A stretch of 64,000 nt of DNA from an uncultured Bacilli bacterium (GTDB lineage: Bacteria > Bacillota_I > Bacilli_A > RF39 > UBA660): NCBI GenBank assembly GCA_934129945.1, contig CAKOXC010000002.1, positions 1 through 64,000 of the forward strand. The letters are read 5' to 3'. Shown in pieces: positions 16,404-25,916 of this stretch; within the stretch, counting starts at the first letter, position 1, and every line of letters begins with the position of its first letter. A model generated the notes under the pieces. That model did no database searches, was not told the origin of the DNA, and saw nothing but the letters and a program-made list of their open reading frames with translations. The translations under genes were made by a program, and so were the position numbers.

Positions 16404-17669
16404 ATGATAACAAAACCAAAAGGAACATATGATATATATGGAAGTGAAGCTAAGAAATGGCAATATGTTAACGATATAATTGATGCTTTTTGTAGTTATT
16501 ATAATTATGACTATATAAGAACACCAATATTTGAAAGTACAGAATTATTCCATAGAACTAGTGGTGAAGATTCTGATATAGTAAAAAAAGAAACTTATGA
16601 TTTTAAAGATAAAGGTGAAAGACCTCTTACTTTAAGACCAGAAGGAACAGCTGGTGTTGTTAGAAGTTATATTGAAAACAAAATGTATGGAGATGCCGAA
16701 AAACCGGTAAAACTATATTACAATGGTACAATGTATCGTTATGAAAGACCACAATCTGGAAGAAATAGAGAATTTACTCAATTTGGGATTGAAGTACTTG
16801 GATCAAATGACCCTTACATAGATGCAGAAATTATTTCTTTACCTATTAGAATTTTTGAAGCTTTAGGTCTTTCTAATTTAAAAGTAAATATTAATAGTTT
16901 AGGGGATAAAGAATCACGTAAAAATTATACTGAAGCCTTAATTAAATATTTAGAAAAAGATATTGATAATTTATGTGATGATTGTAAAAGAAGATTAAAA
17001 ACTAATCCTCTTAGAATACTTGATTGTAAAGTTGACCAAGAGAGTAATATAATAAAAAATGCTCCAAAAATTACTGATTATTTAAATGAAGAAAGTAAAA
17101 ATAGATTTGATAAAGTTTTAAATTACTTAGATGCCTTAGATATTGATTATACAATTGATCCAAATACAGTAAGAGGACTTGATTATTATGATCATACGGT
17201 ATTTGAAATAGTATGTGATGTTAAAGAATTAGGTTCTTCTAATGTTATAGCTGGTGGTGGAAGATATAATAGCCTAGTTAGTGAATTAAATGGGCCTGAA
17301 ACACCAGCCATAGGATTTGCTTGTGGTATTGATAGATTAATTTTTGCTTTAGATAAACTTGAATGTAATATTAATTCTAAAAAAGAAATGGACGCATTCA
17401 TTATGTATGTATCTGAAACAGAAAAAGAACATGCAATATACTTAGCTCAAGAATTAAGACTTAATGGATTTAAAATAGAACTTGAAAATTGTGCAAGAAG
17501 TTTAAAAGCTCAATTTAAACAAGCTGATAGATTAAATTCTAAATTTTTAATAATTCTTAACGATGAAGATCTTAAAAATGGAGAATTAAATATTAAAGAT
17601 AATCTTACTAAAGAAGAGACTAAAGTTAAAGAAAGTGAAATTGTAGAATACTTAGATATGAATATCTAG
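16404..17669 (+). CDS. hisS: Histidyl-tRNA synthetase
   Basis: Class II synthetase charging tRNA-His. The start MITKPKGTYDIYG is typical, and motif 2 RYERPQSGRNREFTQFG and the HisRS signatures VRGLDYYDHTVFE and AGGGRYN are all present; motif 3 is IGFACGIDRL. The C-terminal anticodon-binding domain begins near residue 325. Length 421 aa is normal. AAGGAG is eight bases before ATG 16404; a longer frame from 16353 has no ribosome site. The stop codon lies inside a terminator hairpin. Confidence 0.95.
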   Translation: MITKPKGTYDIYGSEAKKWQYVNDIIDAFCSYYNYDYIRTPIFESTELFHRTSGEDSDIVKKETYDFKDKGERPLTLRPEGTAGVVRSYIENKMYGDAEKPVKLYYNGTMYRYERPQSGRNREFTQFGIEVLGSNDPYIDAEIISLPIRIFEALGLSNLKVNINSLGDKESRKNYTEALIKYLEKDIDNLCDDCKRRLKTNPLRILDCKVDQESNIIKNAPKITDYLNEESKNRFDKVLNYLDALDIDYTIDPNTVRGLDYYDHTVFEIVCDVKELGSSNVIAGGGRYNSLVSELNGPETPAIGFACGIDRLIFALDKLECNINSKKEMDAFIMYVSETEKEHAIYLAQELRLNGFKIELENCARSLKAQFKQADRLNSKFLIILNDEDLKNGELNIKDNLTKEETKVKESEIVEYLDMNI

Positions 17670-17681
17670 GTATTTTTTTAT
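17647..17681 (+). terminator. Terminator folded over the hisS stop codon
   Basis: AATACTTAGATAT (17647-17659) pairs with ATATCTAGGTATT (17662-17674) with one G-U, followed by a T-run. The hisS TAG is in the 3' arm. Confidence 0.75.
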
Positions 17682-17742
17682 AAAAAATATGGAAAAAACA
17701 TTAAAAATGCTTTATAATATCAAACCAATGGGGGATTATATC

Positions 17743-19392
17743 ATGAATAGTGATTTAAATAGAATTAAAAAGAAGTATGGTGAAAATTTTGCTCATTTAT
17801 GTAGAGAGTTATTTCCAACTATCTTAGAAACTGAAGGATTATTACCTGATATAATAGAAAATAAATTTTATCCAAATAAATTTTTATATGATGATATTAT
17901 TAATAGCGGATTAAAATCAGAATTTCAAAGGTTTATAAATAATTTATTATTAAAAGAAGGACTTGAAGAAATTGAAGAAATTAATACAAATAATACTCCA
18001 TATGAATTATTAAATGAAGCGGGTTATATTTTATATGAATGCAAAACTAATGAGGATATTCAAGAATTTAAAAAATATTATAAAGAAGAAGAAATGCTTT
18101 GTACATTCAAGGATAATAGTAGATTAAAAACAAATTATGTATTTTTTGCAGTTAAGAAAAATGTTGATGATATTATAAGAGAAAATTTTAAAAATCCAGA
18201 AAGACAAGATGAGTATGGAACATCTGTGATAAGTATACAATTTACTAAGGGAAGAAAAAATTATTTATCAATAAAAAATAGATATAATCATAGTGTGATT
18301 AATCCTGATGTAACATTTCACAATGATTTAGATAATATAATTCCTGGATTAACAAAAAGTTTTGAAAATTTTTATAATTTTGGTATTTGCAATAGTACAA
18401 ATCAAAAATTTGAATTAACTGATTATGTACTAGTAAAAGATGGAAAATATTATAAATATAATTATGAAATAAATAATATTTATTATTGTACTGATAATAT
18501 TATTATTGATAATTTTCAAGCGAAAAAATATGAAAAAGAAAGATATATAATATTTGATTATTTTATTTTAGATTTAAAAGAAAAAACTATTAATTTATAT
18601 GATGCTAATATAGAAGAATCTTTTTGTAAATATCATAAAAATATAGAAAAAATTGAGATAAAGAAAGAAAAAGATAAGAAATATATCTTATTAAAAAAAG
18701 ACGATCATCAAATAATAATAGTGTTAGATAATGAAAATAAAATGATATCTTATTATAATGATTTGGTTACAAATATTAATGATAGTTTTTTATACAATAA
18801 TATATACTTAAAAAGTATATACATGGATAATGTAGTTACAATAGCTGATTGGTTTATGTACAATAATATAAAATTAAAAAATATTCAAATGCCATCACTA
18901 ACAATAGTTGGTAACGAATTTATTAGTGGGTTTAATAAATTAGAAGAAATTTCTTTTCCTAAATTAGAATACATTGGCAATAGGTTTCTTTCTAGGAACG
19001 TTACAATAAATAGTGTTGATTTACCAAGGGTAAAAGTTATTGGCTATAGTTTTATGGAGGCTGCTAATATGAATTTAAAATATTTAGAATTACCTCGTGT
19101 TGTTCGGATTGGTCAAAATTTTTTGACTGTTGCTCAAATGCTTTCTTATTTTTCTGCTCCATATTTAGAGGAAGTAGGACATGGCTTTTTATTTGAAAAT
19201 AAATGCTTAAAAACTTTAGAATTACCAAGTTTAAAAAGATTTGGAGAGTTCTTTTTGGCTACTAATGAAGTTTTAGAAGAATTGAGATTACCAAGTCTAG
19301 AAGCAATGAATAAAAATTGTTTAATGAAAAATGAAAAAGTAAAAATATTAGAGTTATCTAAAAATGTGTGTATTCCTTTAAAAAAACTTTAG
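17743..19392 (+). CDS. BspA-type leucine-rich-repeat protein
   Basis: No signal peptide or membrane anchor, so probably cytoplasmic. Residues 1-130 form a charged helical domain of unknown type; 150-340 is a beta-rich middle region with many Tyr, Asn and Lys. From about residue 350 to 545 there are about eight repeats of roughly 23 residues of the BspA-like type, for example LKNIQMPSLTIVGNEFISG and LKYLELPRVVRIGQNFLT, each with LxxLxLPxLxxIGxxF. Such repeats serve protein binding. GGGGGAT lies six bases before ATG 17743, and TATAAT is at 17713-17718. The upstream frame start at 17689 would overlap the promoter. A specific role is not known. Confidence 0.6.
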   Translation: MNSDLNRIKKKYGENFAHLCRELFPTILETEGLLPDIIENKFYPNKFLYDDIINSGLKSEFQRFINNLLLKEGLEEIEEINTNNTPYELLNEAGYILYECKTNEDIQEFKKYYKEEEMLCTFKDNSRLKTNYVFFAVKKNVDDIIRENFKNPERQDEYGTSVISIQFTKGRKNYLSIKNRYNHSVINPDVTFHNDLDNIIPGLTKSFENFYNFGICNSTNQKFELTDYVLVKDGKYYKYNYEINNIYYCTDNIIIDNFQAKKYEKERYIIFDYFILDLKEKTINLYDANIEESFCKYHKNIEKIEIKKEKDKKYILLKKDDHQIIIVLDNENKMISYYNDLVTNINDSFLYNNIYLKSIYMDNVVTIADWFMYNNIKLKNIQMPSLTIVGNEFISGFNKLEEISFPKLEYIGNRFLSRNVTINSVDLPRVKVIGYSFMEAANMNLKYLELPRVVRIGQNFLTVAQMLSYFSAPYLEEVGHGFLFENKCLKTLELPSLKRFGEFFLATNEVLEELRLPSLEAMNKNCLMKNEKVKILELSKNVCIPLKKL

Positions 19393-19471
19393 TAATTAGC
19401 AAAAATAAGCAAAAAAATTAGTATTAGTCAAAAAATAATAAAAATTAAAAATATATCAATCTTTTTTGAAA

Positions 19472-19500
19472 TTGACATTAATCCTTAATAAAAGTATAAT
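19472..19500 (+). promoter_or_regulatory. Consensus sigma-A promoter
   Basis: TTGACA (19472-19477), 17-base spacer, TATAAT (19495-19500): a perfect consensus, 27 bases before the pilin-like gene. Confidence 0.8.
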
Positions 19501-19526
19501 AATAATATAGTAAAGAGGGATGAAAA

Positions 19527-20387
19527 ATGAAAAATAAAAAAGGTTTTATAGCAGTTTCAATTATATTTTCATTTTTTATCGTTTTTTTATTACTTTTAAC
19601 AATTAATTTAACGGCTTATGCTCAAAATAGGATTTTATTAAATCAAGTAAAAAAAGACATAAAAAATAGTCTAAATTTAGAAGCTACAATCCAAGCAGAA
19701 AAAATTGATATTGATGATAGTTCTATTGCTGTGGGAGCAACAGTTACATATAAGCCAGTTGCAAGCTATAATAACGACACTTTTGCAACTAATTTTTCAA
19801 ACGGAAGTTATACTAAATATAGTGTTTATTCTGGTGTTTTAGATCCAACTGAATTAAAATATTGGAAAATTATAAAAACTGATAATGATTATATTTACGC
19901 TATATCTTTATATTGCTCTAGTGCCACAATTAAAATTATTGGTCAAAGCACATATAACAGTTTTGTAAATGAGCAATTTTCGACTATGCTAAATAATATA
20001 TATGGTGATGGAAATTCTAACGTCACTTTTAGACATTACTATGAAGGAATAGATAAAAACTATTTATCAGATGATTTGAAAAAATGCTATACACCTGAAG
20101 GACGTCCGGCTAGTTACTTTACTTCAGCTAATATTAGTGAAGGAACTTGTAGTTCTAAAGATTCTAGTGTATGCTATTTATATGGTATTTCAAACAGTGA
20201 TACAAGATATCAACCACCCACTGTTGCAAAAAGATCAAAAAGTTTTGATCGTGAGCTTAATCCAGATGTTACTTCTAATGAAATATATGGTGCAACAGGA
20301 AGTTTTAGACCAGTAGCAATTATAAAAAAAGGCACAAATAGTTTCTATAATATTGGTAACGATTCTACCACAATATATTTAAAATGA
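19527..20387 (+). CDS. Pilin-like secreted protein
   Basis: The N-terminus MKNKKGFIAVSIIFSF followed by a long hydrophobic helix resembles a prepilin leader: short basic peptide, Gly, then a hydrophobic residue and a helix ending near residue 33. The fifth-position Glu of classical type IV pilins is absent, which is a point against. The remainder (about 55-286) is an extracellular Ser/Thr/Asn/Tyr-rich beta domain with several Cys (YCSS, KKCYTPEG, EGTCSSKDSSVCY) that could form disulfides. A PilB/GspE ATPase is encoded at 56149. The perfect promoter and GAGGGATG ribosome site suggest high expression. Alternatives: a general anchored surface protein. Confidence 0.5.
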   Translation: MKNKKGFIAVSIIFSFFIVFLLLLTINLTAYAQNRILLNQVKKDIKNSLNLEATIQAEKIDIDDSSIAVGATVTYKPVASYNNDTFATNFSNGSYTKYSVYSGVLDPTELKYWKIIKTDNDYIYAISLYCSSATIKIIGQSTYNSFVNEQFSTMLNNIYGDGNSNVTFRHYYEGIDKNYLSDDLKKCYTPEGRPASYFTSANISEGTCSSKDSSVCYLYGISNSDTRYQPPTVAKRSKSFDRELNPDVTSNEIYGATGSFRPVAIIKKGTNSFYNIGNDSTTIYLK

Positions 20388-20388
20388 A

Positions 20389-20417
20389 TTGACTTTTGCT
20401 TATAAAAGTAATAAAAT
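20389..20417 (+). promoter_or_regulatory. Promoter of the T-box / aspS / gatCAB operon
   Basis: TTGACT (20389-20394), 17-base spacer, TAAAAT (20412-20417). The expected transcript start near 20424 gives the full T-box leader. Confidence 0.75.
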
Positions 20418-20423
20418 AAACTT

Positions 20424-20640
20424 ACATTTTGAATTTTTTATAGAAAAGACGAGTAATCTATATAATATTCTTAAAAGAGAGAGCTAGATGGTGAAAATGC
20501 TTAAGATAAAAATAGATGAAAAACAACTTTTTGATGATTAAAAACGTTTTAATGCGATAAATTAAACTAGAGAGTACCTAAGTAAAGTAAGGTGGCACCG
20601 CGGAAATTATTTCGTCCTTACATGCTGGTACTTTTTTTAT
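20424..20640 (+). promoter_or_regulatory. T-box riboswitch, apparent Asn (AAC) specifier
   Basis: The T-box sequence AAGGTGGCACCGCG (20589-20602) is canonical. The terminator is AGTACC (20573-20578) with GGTACT (20627-20632) and GTAAGG with CCTTAC, followed by T7. Stem I can be drawn: GAAAAG (20443-20448) with CTTTTT (20527-20532), then ATCTAT (20456-20461) with ATAGAT (20512-20517), then CTTAA with TTAAG. This leaves an internal loop with AGTA (20452-20455) opposite GAAAAACAA (20518-20526), the loop-E and specifier arrangement. AAC at 20522-20524 is the most sensible codon. GAC and GAT are not in the loop. So uncharged tRNA-Asn is the likely ligand. Confidence 0.85.
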
Positions 20641-20658
20641 TTAGAAAAGAGGATTTTT

Positions 20659-22410
20659 ATGAAAGAAATATTTAATAATAGCATTAATATTAAAAATTTG
20701 AATGAAGAAATAGAAATCTATGGTTGGGTTTCTAAGGTAAGAAATTTAGGAGGACTTATATTTGTTGATTTAAGAGATAGATCAGGCATAATTCAACTTG
20801 TTATAAATCCTGAAAATAAGTACTATGATGTTGCTTCTTCATTAAAGAATGAGTATGTTGTAAAAGCACGTGGTAAAGTATGTAAAAGAGACAATGTTAA
20901 TCCTTCAATTGCTACTGGTGAAGTAGAAGTTACAATAACATACTTAGAAATATTAAGTAAATCACTTGAAATACCATTTCAAATTACTGATAACACCAGT
21001 GCTTTAGAAGATACACGTCTTAAATATAGATACCTAGATATAAGGCGAAATGAAATAAAAGATAAACTTATAGTACGTAGTAAAATTACAATGGCTATAA
21101 GAGAATTTTTAGATAGTAAAGATTTTATTGAAGTAGAAACTCCTGTACTTTGTAAATCTACACCTGAAGGAGCTAGAGATTATCTTGTACCAAGTCGTGT
21201 TAATAAAGGCAAGTTTTATGCTCTTCCTCAATCTCCTCAGTTATTTAAGCAACTTCTAATGGTTGGAGGAATTGAAAGATATTTTCAAATAGCAAAATGT
21301 TTTAGAGATGAAGATTTACGTGCTGATAGACAACCAGAATTTACTCAAGTAGATTTAGAAATGTCTTTTGTTGAAGAAAATGATGTTATGACAATGGCTG
21401 AAAATTTAATAGCACATGTTTTTAAAAAAGTTAAAAATATTGATATTAAGTTACCACTTTTGAGAATGAAATATGATGATGCCATTAATTATTATGGATC
21501 TGATAAGCCTGATATGCGTTTTGAAATGAAGATTAATGATATTACAAACATTTTAGAACATACTGATTTTACTGTGTTTAAATCAGTTATTGAGGATAAT
21601 GGAATTATAAATGCTATAGTAGTTAAAAATGCTAGTGATAAATATTCGCGTAAAGATTTAGATAAACTTACTGATTATGTAAAGACTTATAAAGCAAGTG
21701 GTCTTGCATACTTAAAGTATAATGAGGAAGTTACAGGTAGTATAGTTAAAGTTTTATCTGAAAAAGAAATTAATGATATTAAAGAAGCACTAAATATTGA
21801 AAATAATGATTTAGTATTAATTATTTCTGGTAAAAAAGGTATTGTTAAAGCTGCACTTGGAGCATTAAGATGTAAAATAGCTAAAGATCTAGACTTAATT
21901 TCTAAATCAGATTATAAATTATTATGGGTAACAGATTTTCCATCATTTGAATGGAGTGATGAAGAAAACAGATTTATGGCATGTCATCATCCATTTACTG
22001 CTCCAAAAGATGAAGATGTTGATAAATTACTTACAGATAAAGCTCATTGCTATAGTAAAGCTTATGATATCGTAATCAATGGTTATGAAGCTGGCGGTGG
22101 ATCAATTCGTATTCATAATGACGAAATTCAACAAAAAATGTTTGAAGCTTTAGAACTTACTGAAGAACAAATTGAAGAAAAATTTGGCTGGTTCAATCAA
22201 GCATTAAAATATGGAACTCCTCCACATGGTGGTCTTGCTTTTGGACTTGATAGACTTACAATGCTTTTAACAAATACAGAAAACATTCGTGATGTAATAG
22301 CATTCCCTAAAACAGCATCTGCATCTGACTTAATGTGTGAATGCCCAAATGATGTTGATGAAAAACAATTAAAAGAATTAGGAATTGGAATTAGAAAGGA
22401 AAATAAATAA
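20659..22410 (+). CDS. aspS: Aspartyl-tRNA synthetase, discriminating type
   Basis: Bacterial class IIb AspRS: OB anticodon domain at 1-100, motif 1 region with TPEGARDYLVPSR, motif 2 CFRDEDLRADRQPEFTQVD, a GAD insertion (about 285-410) and motif 3 GLAFGLDRL. In the anticodon domain it reads VRNLGGLIFVD. The Leu stands where discriminating enzymes such as that of E. coli have Leu and non-discriminating ones have His. It also has KRDNVNP, not the Gly-containing loop. It should therefore charge mainly tRNA-Asp. It is the first gene after the T-box; its stop overlaps the start of the second AspRS (TAATG). Confidence 0.93.
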   Translation: MKEIFNNSINIKNLNEEIEIYGWVSKVRNLGGLIFVDLRDRSGIIQLVINPENKYYDVASSLKNEYVVKARGKVCKRDNVNPSIATGEVEVTITYLEILSKSLEIPFQITDNTSALEDTRLKYRYLDIRRNEIKDKLIVRSKITMAIREFLDSKDFIEVETPVLCKSTPEGARDYLVPSRVNKGKFYALPQSPQLFKQLLMVGGIERYFQIAKCFRDEDLRADRQPEFTQVDLEMSFVEENDVMTMAENLIAHVFKKVKNIDIKLPLLRMKYDDAINYYGSDKPDMRFEMKINDITNILEHTDFTVFKSVIEDNGIINAIVVKNASDKYSRKDLDKLTDYVKTYKASGLAYLKYNEEVTGSIVKVLSEKEINDIKEALNIENNDLVLIISGKKGIVKAALGALRCKIAKDLDLISKSDYKLLWVTDFPSFEWSDEENRFMACHHPFTAPKDEDVDKLLTDKAHCYSKAYDIVINGYEAGGGSIRIHNDEIQQKMFEALELTEEQIEEKFGWFNQALKYGTPPHGGLAFGLDRLTMLLTNTENIRDVIAFPKTASASDLMCECPNDVDEKQLKELGIGIRKENK

Positions 22411-24167
22411 TGAATAAATATAGAACACATATGATTAAAGATATAAATGAATCTTTAGTTGATAAAAAAGTTGTAGTTAGTGGTTGGATTGAAAATATTC
22501 GTGACCATGGTGGTGTATTATTCTTAGATTTAAGAGATGAGAGTGGAACACTTCAAACAGTATCAAATGATGATGATATGTTTAAAGGTCTTGCAAAAGA
22601 ATCAGTTATTAAACTAACGGGAGTAATTAGAAAAAGAGCAGAAGGAACTGAAAATGAAAGAATAACTACTGGATATTTTGAACTTTTAGTAGATTCATTA
22701 GAAATGCTAGGTGAATCTGTTCATGAATTACCATTTGAAATTATGACATCTAAATCTACTAAAGATGATGTAAGACTTAAATATAGATACTTAGATATGC
22801 GTAATGAACAAGTAAAGAAAAATATGATTTTACGTTCAGATATTTTACATTTTCTAAGAAATAAAATGTATGATTTAGGATTTAATGAAGTTCAAACTCC
22901 AATTTTAACAGCATCAAGTCCAGAAGGAGCTAGAGATTTTGTTGTTCCATCAAGATTATTTAAAGGCAAGTTTTATGCTCTTCCTCAAGCACCACAAATC
23001 TATAAAGAATTATTAATGGTTGGAGGAATGGGTAAATATTTCCAAATAGCACCATGTTTTAGAGACGAAGATGCCAGAGCTGATAGAACTTTAGAATTCT
23101 ACCAATTAGATTTAGAAATGTCTTTTGTTGAAGAAGATGAAGTATTAGCTGTTGGTGAAAGTATTTTCTATGATACATTTACTAAATTTTCAAATAAAGA
23201 AGTTAGTAAACCTCCATTTAGAAGAATTGCTTATAAAGATGCTATGGAAGATTATGGTACTGATAAACCAGATTTAAGAAATCCATTAATTATTAAAGAT
23301 GCTACTGAAGTATTAAAAGATACAACATTTGGGCCATTTAAGAAAAGTACTATTAAAGTTATAGTTGCTGATAATATTGGTCAAAATTCAAACTCATGGT
23401 TTAATGAAATAGTTGATTATGCATCTAGTATTGGAATGCCAGGAATTGGATATATTACTTTAATGGAAGATGGCTCATTAAAAGGACCTATTGATAAATT
23501 CTTAAGTGATACTGAAAGAGAAAGCTTAATTAAAGAATTTAATATGAAAACTAATTCAGTTATGTTCTTTATTGCTAATAGAAATAAATTACATGCTCAA
23601 AAATTTGCTGGTTTAATTAGAAATGAATTAGGAAGAAAAATGGAACTTATTGATAATAATAAACTAGAGTTATGTATTATTAATGATTTCCCTATGTTTG
23701 AATTTGATGAACAAAATAAAAAATGGGAATTCTGTCATAATCCATTTAGTCTACCACATGGTGGAATTAAAGATTATGAAGAAAAAGATCCAAGTGAAAT
23801 CTTAGCTTATCAATTTGATTTTGTATGTAATGGTAATGAAATGGCAAGTGGAGCTATTCGTAACCATGATTTAAATAGTTTAGCAAAAGGTTTTGAAATT
23901 GTTGGTTATTCTCGTAAAGAAGTAGAAGAAAGATTTAAATCAATCTTTACAGCATTTAAATATGGATGTCCTCCACATGGTGGTATGGCTCCTGGTATTG
24001 ATAGATTAATTATGCTTATTCAAGACGAACCAAACTTAAGAGAAGTTCAAGCATTCCCAACAAGTGCATCAGGTGCAGATTTAATGATGGGTTCACCAGC
24101 AACTTTAATGAAAGAACAATTAGACGAGTTAGGAATTAAAGTAGTTGAGGAGGATAAAAATGAATAG
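22410..24167 (+). CDS. aspS2: Second aspartyl-tRNA synthetase, non-discriminating type
   Basis: A divergent bacterial AspRS with the same domain plan (OB domain, GAD insertion near 290-415, motif 3 GMAPGIDRLIM). The anticodon domain reads IRDHGGVLFLD and KRAEGTENE. The His and Gly occupy positions known to relax tRNA selection in bacterial non-discriminating AspRS (His31 and Gly81 in Pseudomonas aeruginosa). Motif 2 is CFRDEDARADRTLEFYQLD, unlike its neighbour. It should mischarge tRNA-Asn with Asp for conversion by GatCAB, whose genes follow directly; gatC overlaps its end by eight bases. It is not a recent duplication: the two copies differ throughout. The functional split is inference from these residues. 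Confidence 0.85.
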   Translation: MNKYRTHMIKDINESLVDKKVVVSGWIENIRDHGGVLFLDLRDESGTLQTVSNDDDMFKGLAKESVIKLTGVIRKRAEGTENERITTGYFELLVDSLEMLGESVHELPFEIMTSKSTKDDVRLKYRYLDMRNEQVKKNMILRSDILHFLRNKMYDLGFNEVQTPILTASSPEGARDFVVPSRLFKGKFYALPQAPQIYKELLMVGGMGKYFQIAPCFRDEDARADRTLEFYQLDLEMSFVEEDEVLAVGESIFYDTFTKFSNKEVSKPPFRRIAYKDAMEDYGTDKPDLRNPLIIKDATEVLKDTTFGPFKKSTIKVIVADNIGQNSNSWFNEIVDYASSIGMPGIGYITLMEDGSLKGPIDKFLSDTERESLIKEFNMKTNSVMFFIANRNKLHAQKFAGLIRNELGRKMELIDNNKLELCIINDFPMFEFDEQNKKWEFCHNPFSLPHGGIKDYEEKDPSEILAYQFDFVCNGNEMASGAIRNHDLNSLAKGFEIVGYSRKEVEERFKSIFTAFKYGCPPHGGMAPGIDRLIMLIQDEPNLREVQAFPTSASGADLMMGSPATLMKEQLDELGIKVVEEDKNE

Positions 24168-24462
24168 TGGATTTACTCCGGAAAAAGTAGAAAAATTAGC
24201 AGATTTATTATTAATTGGATTGACTGAAGAAGAAAAAAATATGGTATTTGAAGAATTTGAAATTATAGATAATAATATTAATAAAATTAATGAAATACCT
24301 AATATTAAAGAAGTTAAACCTATGACCCATGCTCTTGATGATTTTGTCTTTGAATTAAGAGAAGATGTAGCAGAAGATAAAATTTTAATTGAAGATGCTC
24401 TATCTAATTGTGATCAAGTAGATGGAAGAGAAGTTGAAGTACCAAAGGTGGTGGGAGAATGA
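24160..24462 (+). CDS. gatC: Asp/Glu-tRNA amidotransferase subunit GatC
   Basis: A 100-residue protein with the GatC plan: helix VEKLADLLLIGLTEEEKNMV, linker, and the segment IKEVKPMTHALDDFVFELREDV that corresponds to the conserved tsh..n.lReD block. It stabilises the GatA-GatB interface. ATG 24160 is preceded by GAGGAGG at 24147-24153; the ORF could be opened 15 bases earlier but without a site. It overlaps aspS2 and, by four bases, gatA, so the subunits are translationally coupled. Confidence 0.9.
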   Translation: MNSGFTPEKVEKLADLLLIGLTEEEKNMVFEEFEIIDNNINKINEIPNIKEVKPMTHALDDFVFELREDVAEDKILIEDALSNCDQVDGREVEVPKVVGE

Positions 24463-25916
24463 AATACATGAATTTATCTATTACAGAATTACATGAAAAG
24501 TTAAAAAATAGTGAAGTAACTAGTGAAGAACTTGTTAAAGAATCTTTAGAACTTTCTCATAGGGTTCAAGATAAATGCAATGCTTTTGTTACCATTTTAG
24601 ATGATGCTAAGGGTGGTAATGTAACTGATGATCTATTGTCAGGTATACCATATGGTGTTAAAGATAATTATTCTTTAAAAGGTGTTCTTTCTACGGGATC
24701 TTCTAATACTTTAAAAGATTATGTACCATTTTTTACAGCAACTGCTGTTTCAAACTTGGCTAAACATGGAGCCATTGTAGTAAATAAAACTGCTATGGAT
24801 GAATTTGGAATGGGTGGAACAGGAACAACTGGACACACAGGAATTCAAAAAAATCCATGGGATGTAACTCGTATGTGTGCTGGTTCTTCATCAGGATCTG
24901 CTGCTGCTGTTGCAAGTGGCGTATATCCTTATGCTTTAGGTTCTGACACAGGAGATTCAATTCGTAAACCAGCTGCTTATTGCGGTATCGTTGGATATAA
25001 ACCAACTTATGGTATGATTTCAAGATATGGTTTATTTGCTTTTGCATCTAGTTTAGATCATTGTGGTGTTTTAACTCGTAGTGTACGTGATGCTGCTATA
25101 GTAGTAGATGGAATGAAAGGTATCGATAAATACGATATGACTACTTGGGATTCAAGTAATATCCATTTAAATGATAATTTAACAGATGATGTTAAAGGAA
25201 AAAAACTATTTTATATTAAAGAATTATGTGATATAGAAAATTATAAAGATGCTACTGATGAACTTAAAACTCATTTAGAAAACTTTAAAGAAACTATTAA
25301 AAAATGTGAATCTCTTGGTATTACTGTAGAAGGTGTATCTATTGATTCTAAATTATTAAATGCTATACCTTCAACTTATGTTGTTATCTCTTGTGCTGAG
25401 GCAACTAGTAATATGTCAAATTTAACAGGTCTTATTTTTGGACCACGTGGAGAAGGATCTAATTATATTGAAATGATGAAAGACCATCGTACAAAAGGTT
25501 TCTCACCATTAATTAAAAGACGTTTTATCATTGGTTCTTATGTATTACAATCTGAAAATCAAGATAGATATTTTAAAAATGCTCAAAGAGTAAGAAGACT
25601 TATTGTTGATAAAGTAAAAGAATTATTTAAAGAATATGATGGATTAATTATGCCAGTTGGTACAGGTGTTGCTAAACACCTAGATGGTTCAAAAGATATT
25701 TTAAAATCTGATACAGCGGCTTTAGAAGATCACTTACAAATTGGTAACTTTGGAGGATTTCCTTCAATTACCATTCCAAATGGTTTTATAGATAATTTAC
25801 CAGTTGGTGTAAATATTACTGGAAATTGTTATGATGATCAAAATGTATTAAATATTGCATATGCCTTAGAAGGTACAATGAACTATAAAGGCCAAATAGC
25901 TGGAGGTGATAAATAA
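24459..25916 (+). CDS. gatA: Asp/Glu-tRNA amidotransferase subunit GatA
   Basis: Amidase-signature glutaminase subunit supplying ammonia. Catalytic triad: Lys in IPYGVKDN (about residue 68), Ser in CAGSSSGSAAAV, and nucleophile Ser in GSDTGDSIRKPA. The usual text of the last block is GSDTGGSIR; the Gly to Asp change next to the nucleophile is a small oddity. Length 485 aa is normal. ATG 24459 overlaps gatC as ATGA; an internal ATG at 24468 is an alternative. GAGAATG upstream gives a modest ribosome site, typical of coupled genes. Confidence 0.95.
   Translation: MKYMNLSITELHEKLKNSEVTSEELVKESLELSHRVQDKCNAFVTILDDAKGGNVTDDLLSGIPYGVKDNYSLKGVLSTGSSNTLKDYVPFFTATAVSNLAKHGAIVVNKTAMDEFGMGGTGTTGHTGIQKNPWDVTRMCAGSSSGSAAAVASGVYPYALGSDTGDSIRKPAAYCGIVGYKPTYGMISRYGLFAFASSLDHCGVLTRSVRDAAIVVDGMKGIDKYDMTTWDSSNIHLNDNLTDDVKGKKLFYIKELCDIENYKDATDELKTHLENFKETIKKCESLGITVEGVSIDSKLLNAIPSTYVVISCAEATSNMSNLTGLIFGPRGEGSNYIEMMKDHRTKGFSPLIKRRFIIGSYVLQSENQDRYFKNAQRVRRLIVDKVKELFKEYDGLIMPVGTGVAKHLDGSKDILKSDTAALEDHLQIGNFGGFPSITIPNGFIDNLPVGVNITGNCYDDQNVLNIAYALEGTMNYKGQIAGGDK

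Noticed and set aside
22410..24167. Second AspRS as a recent duplication or assembly artefact
   Set aside because: The two copies differ over their whole length and in diagnostic residues, and the junctions with aspS and gatC are coding overlaps.
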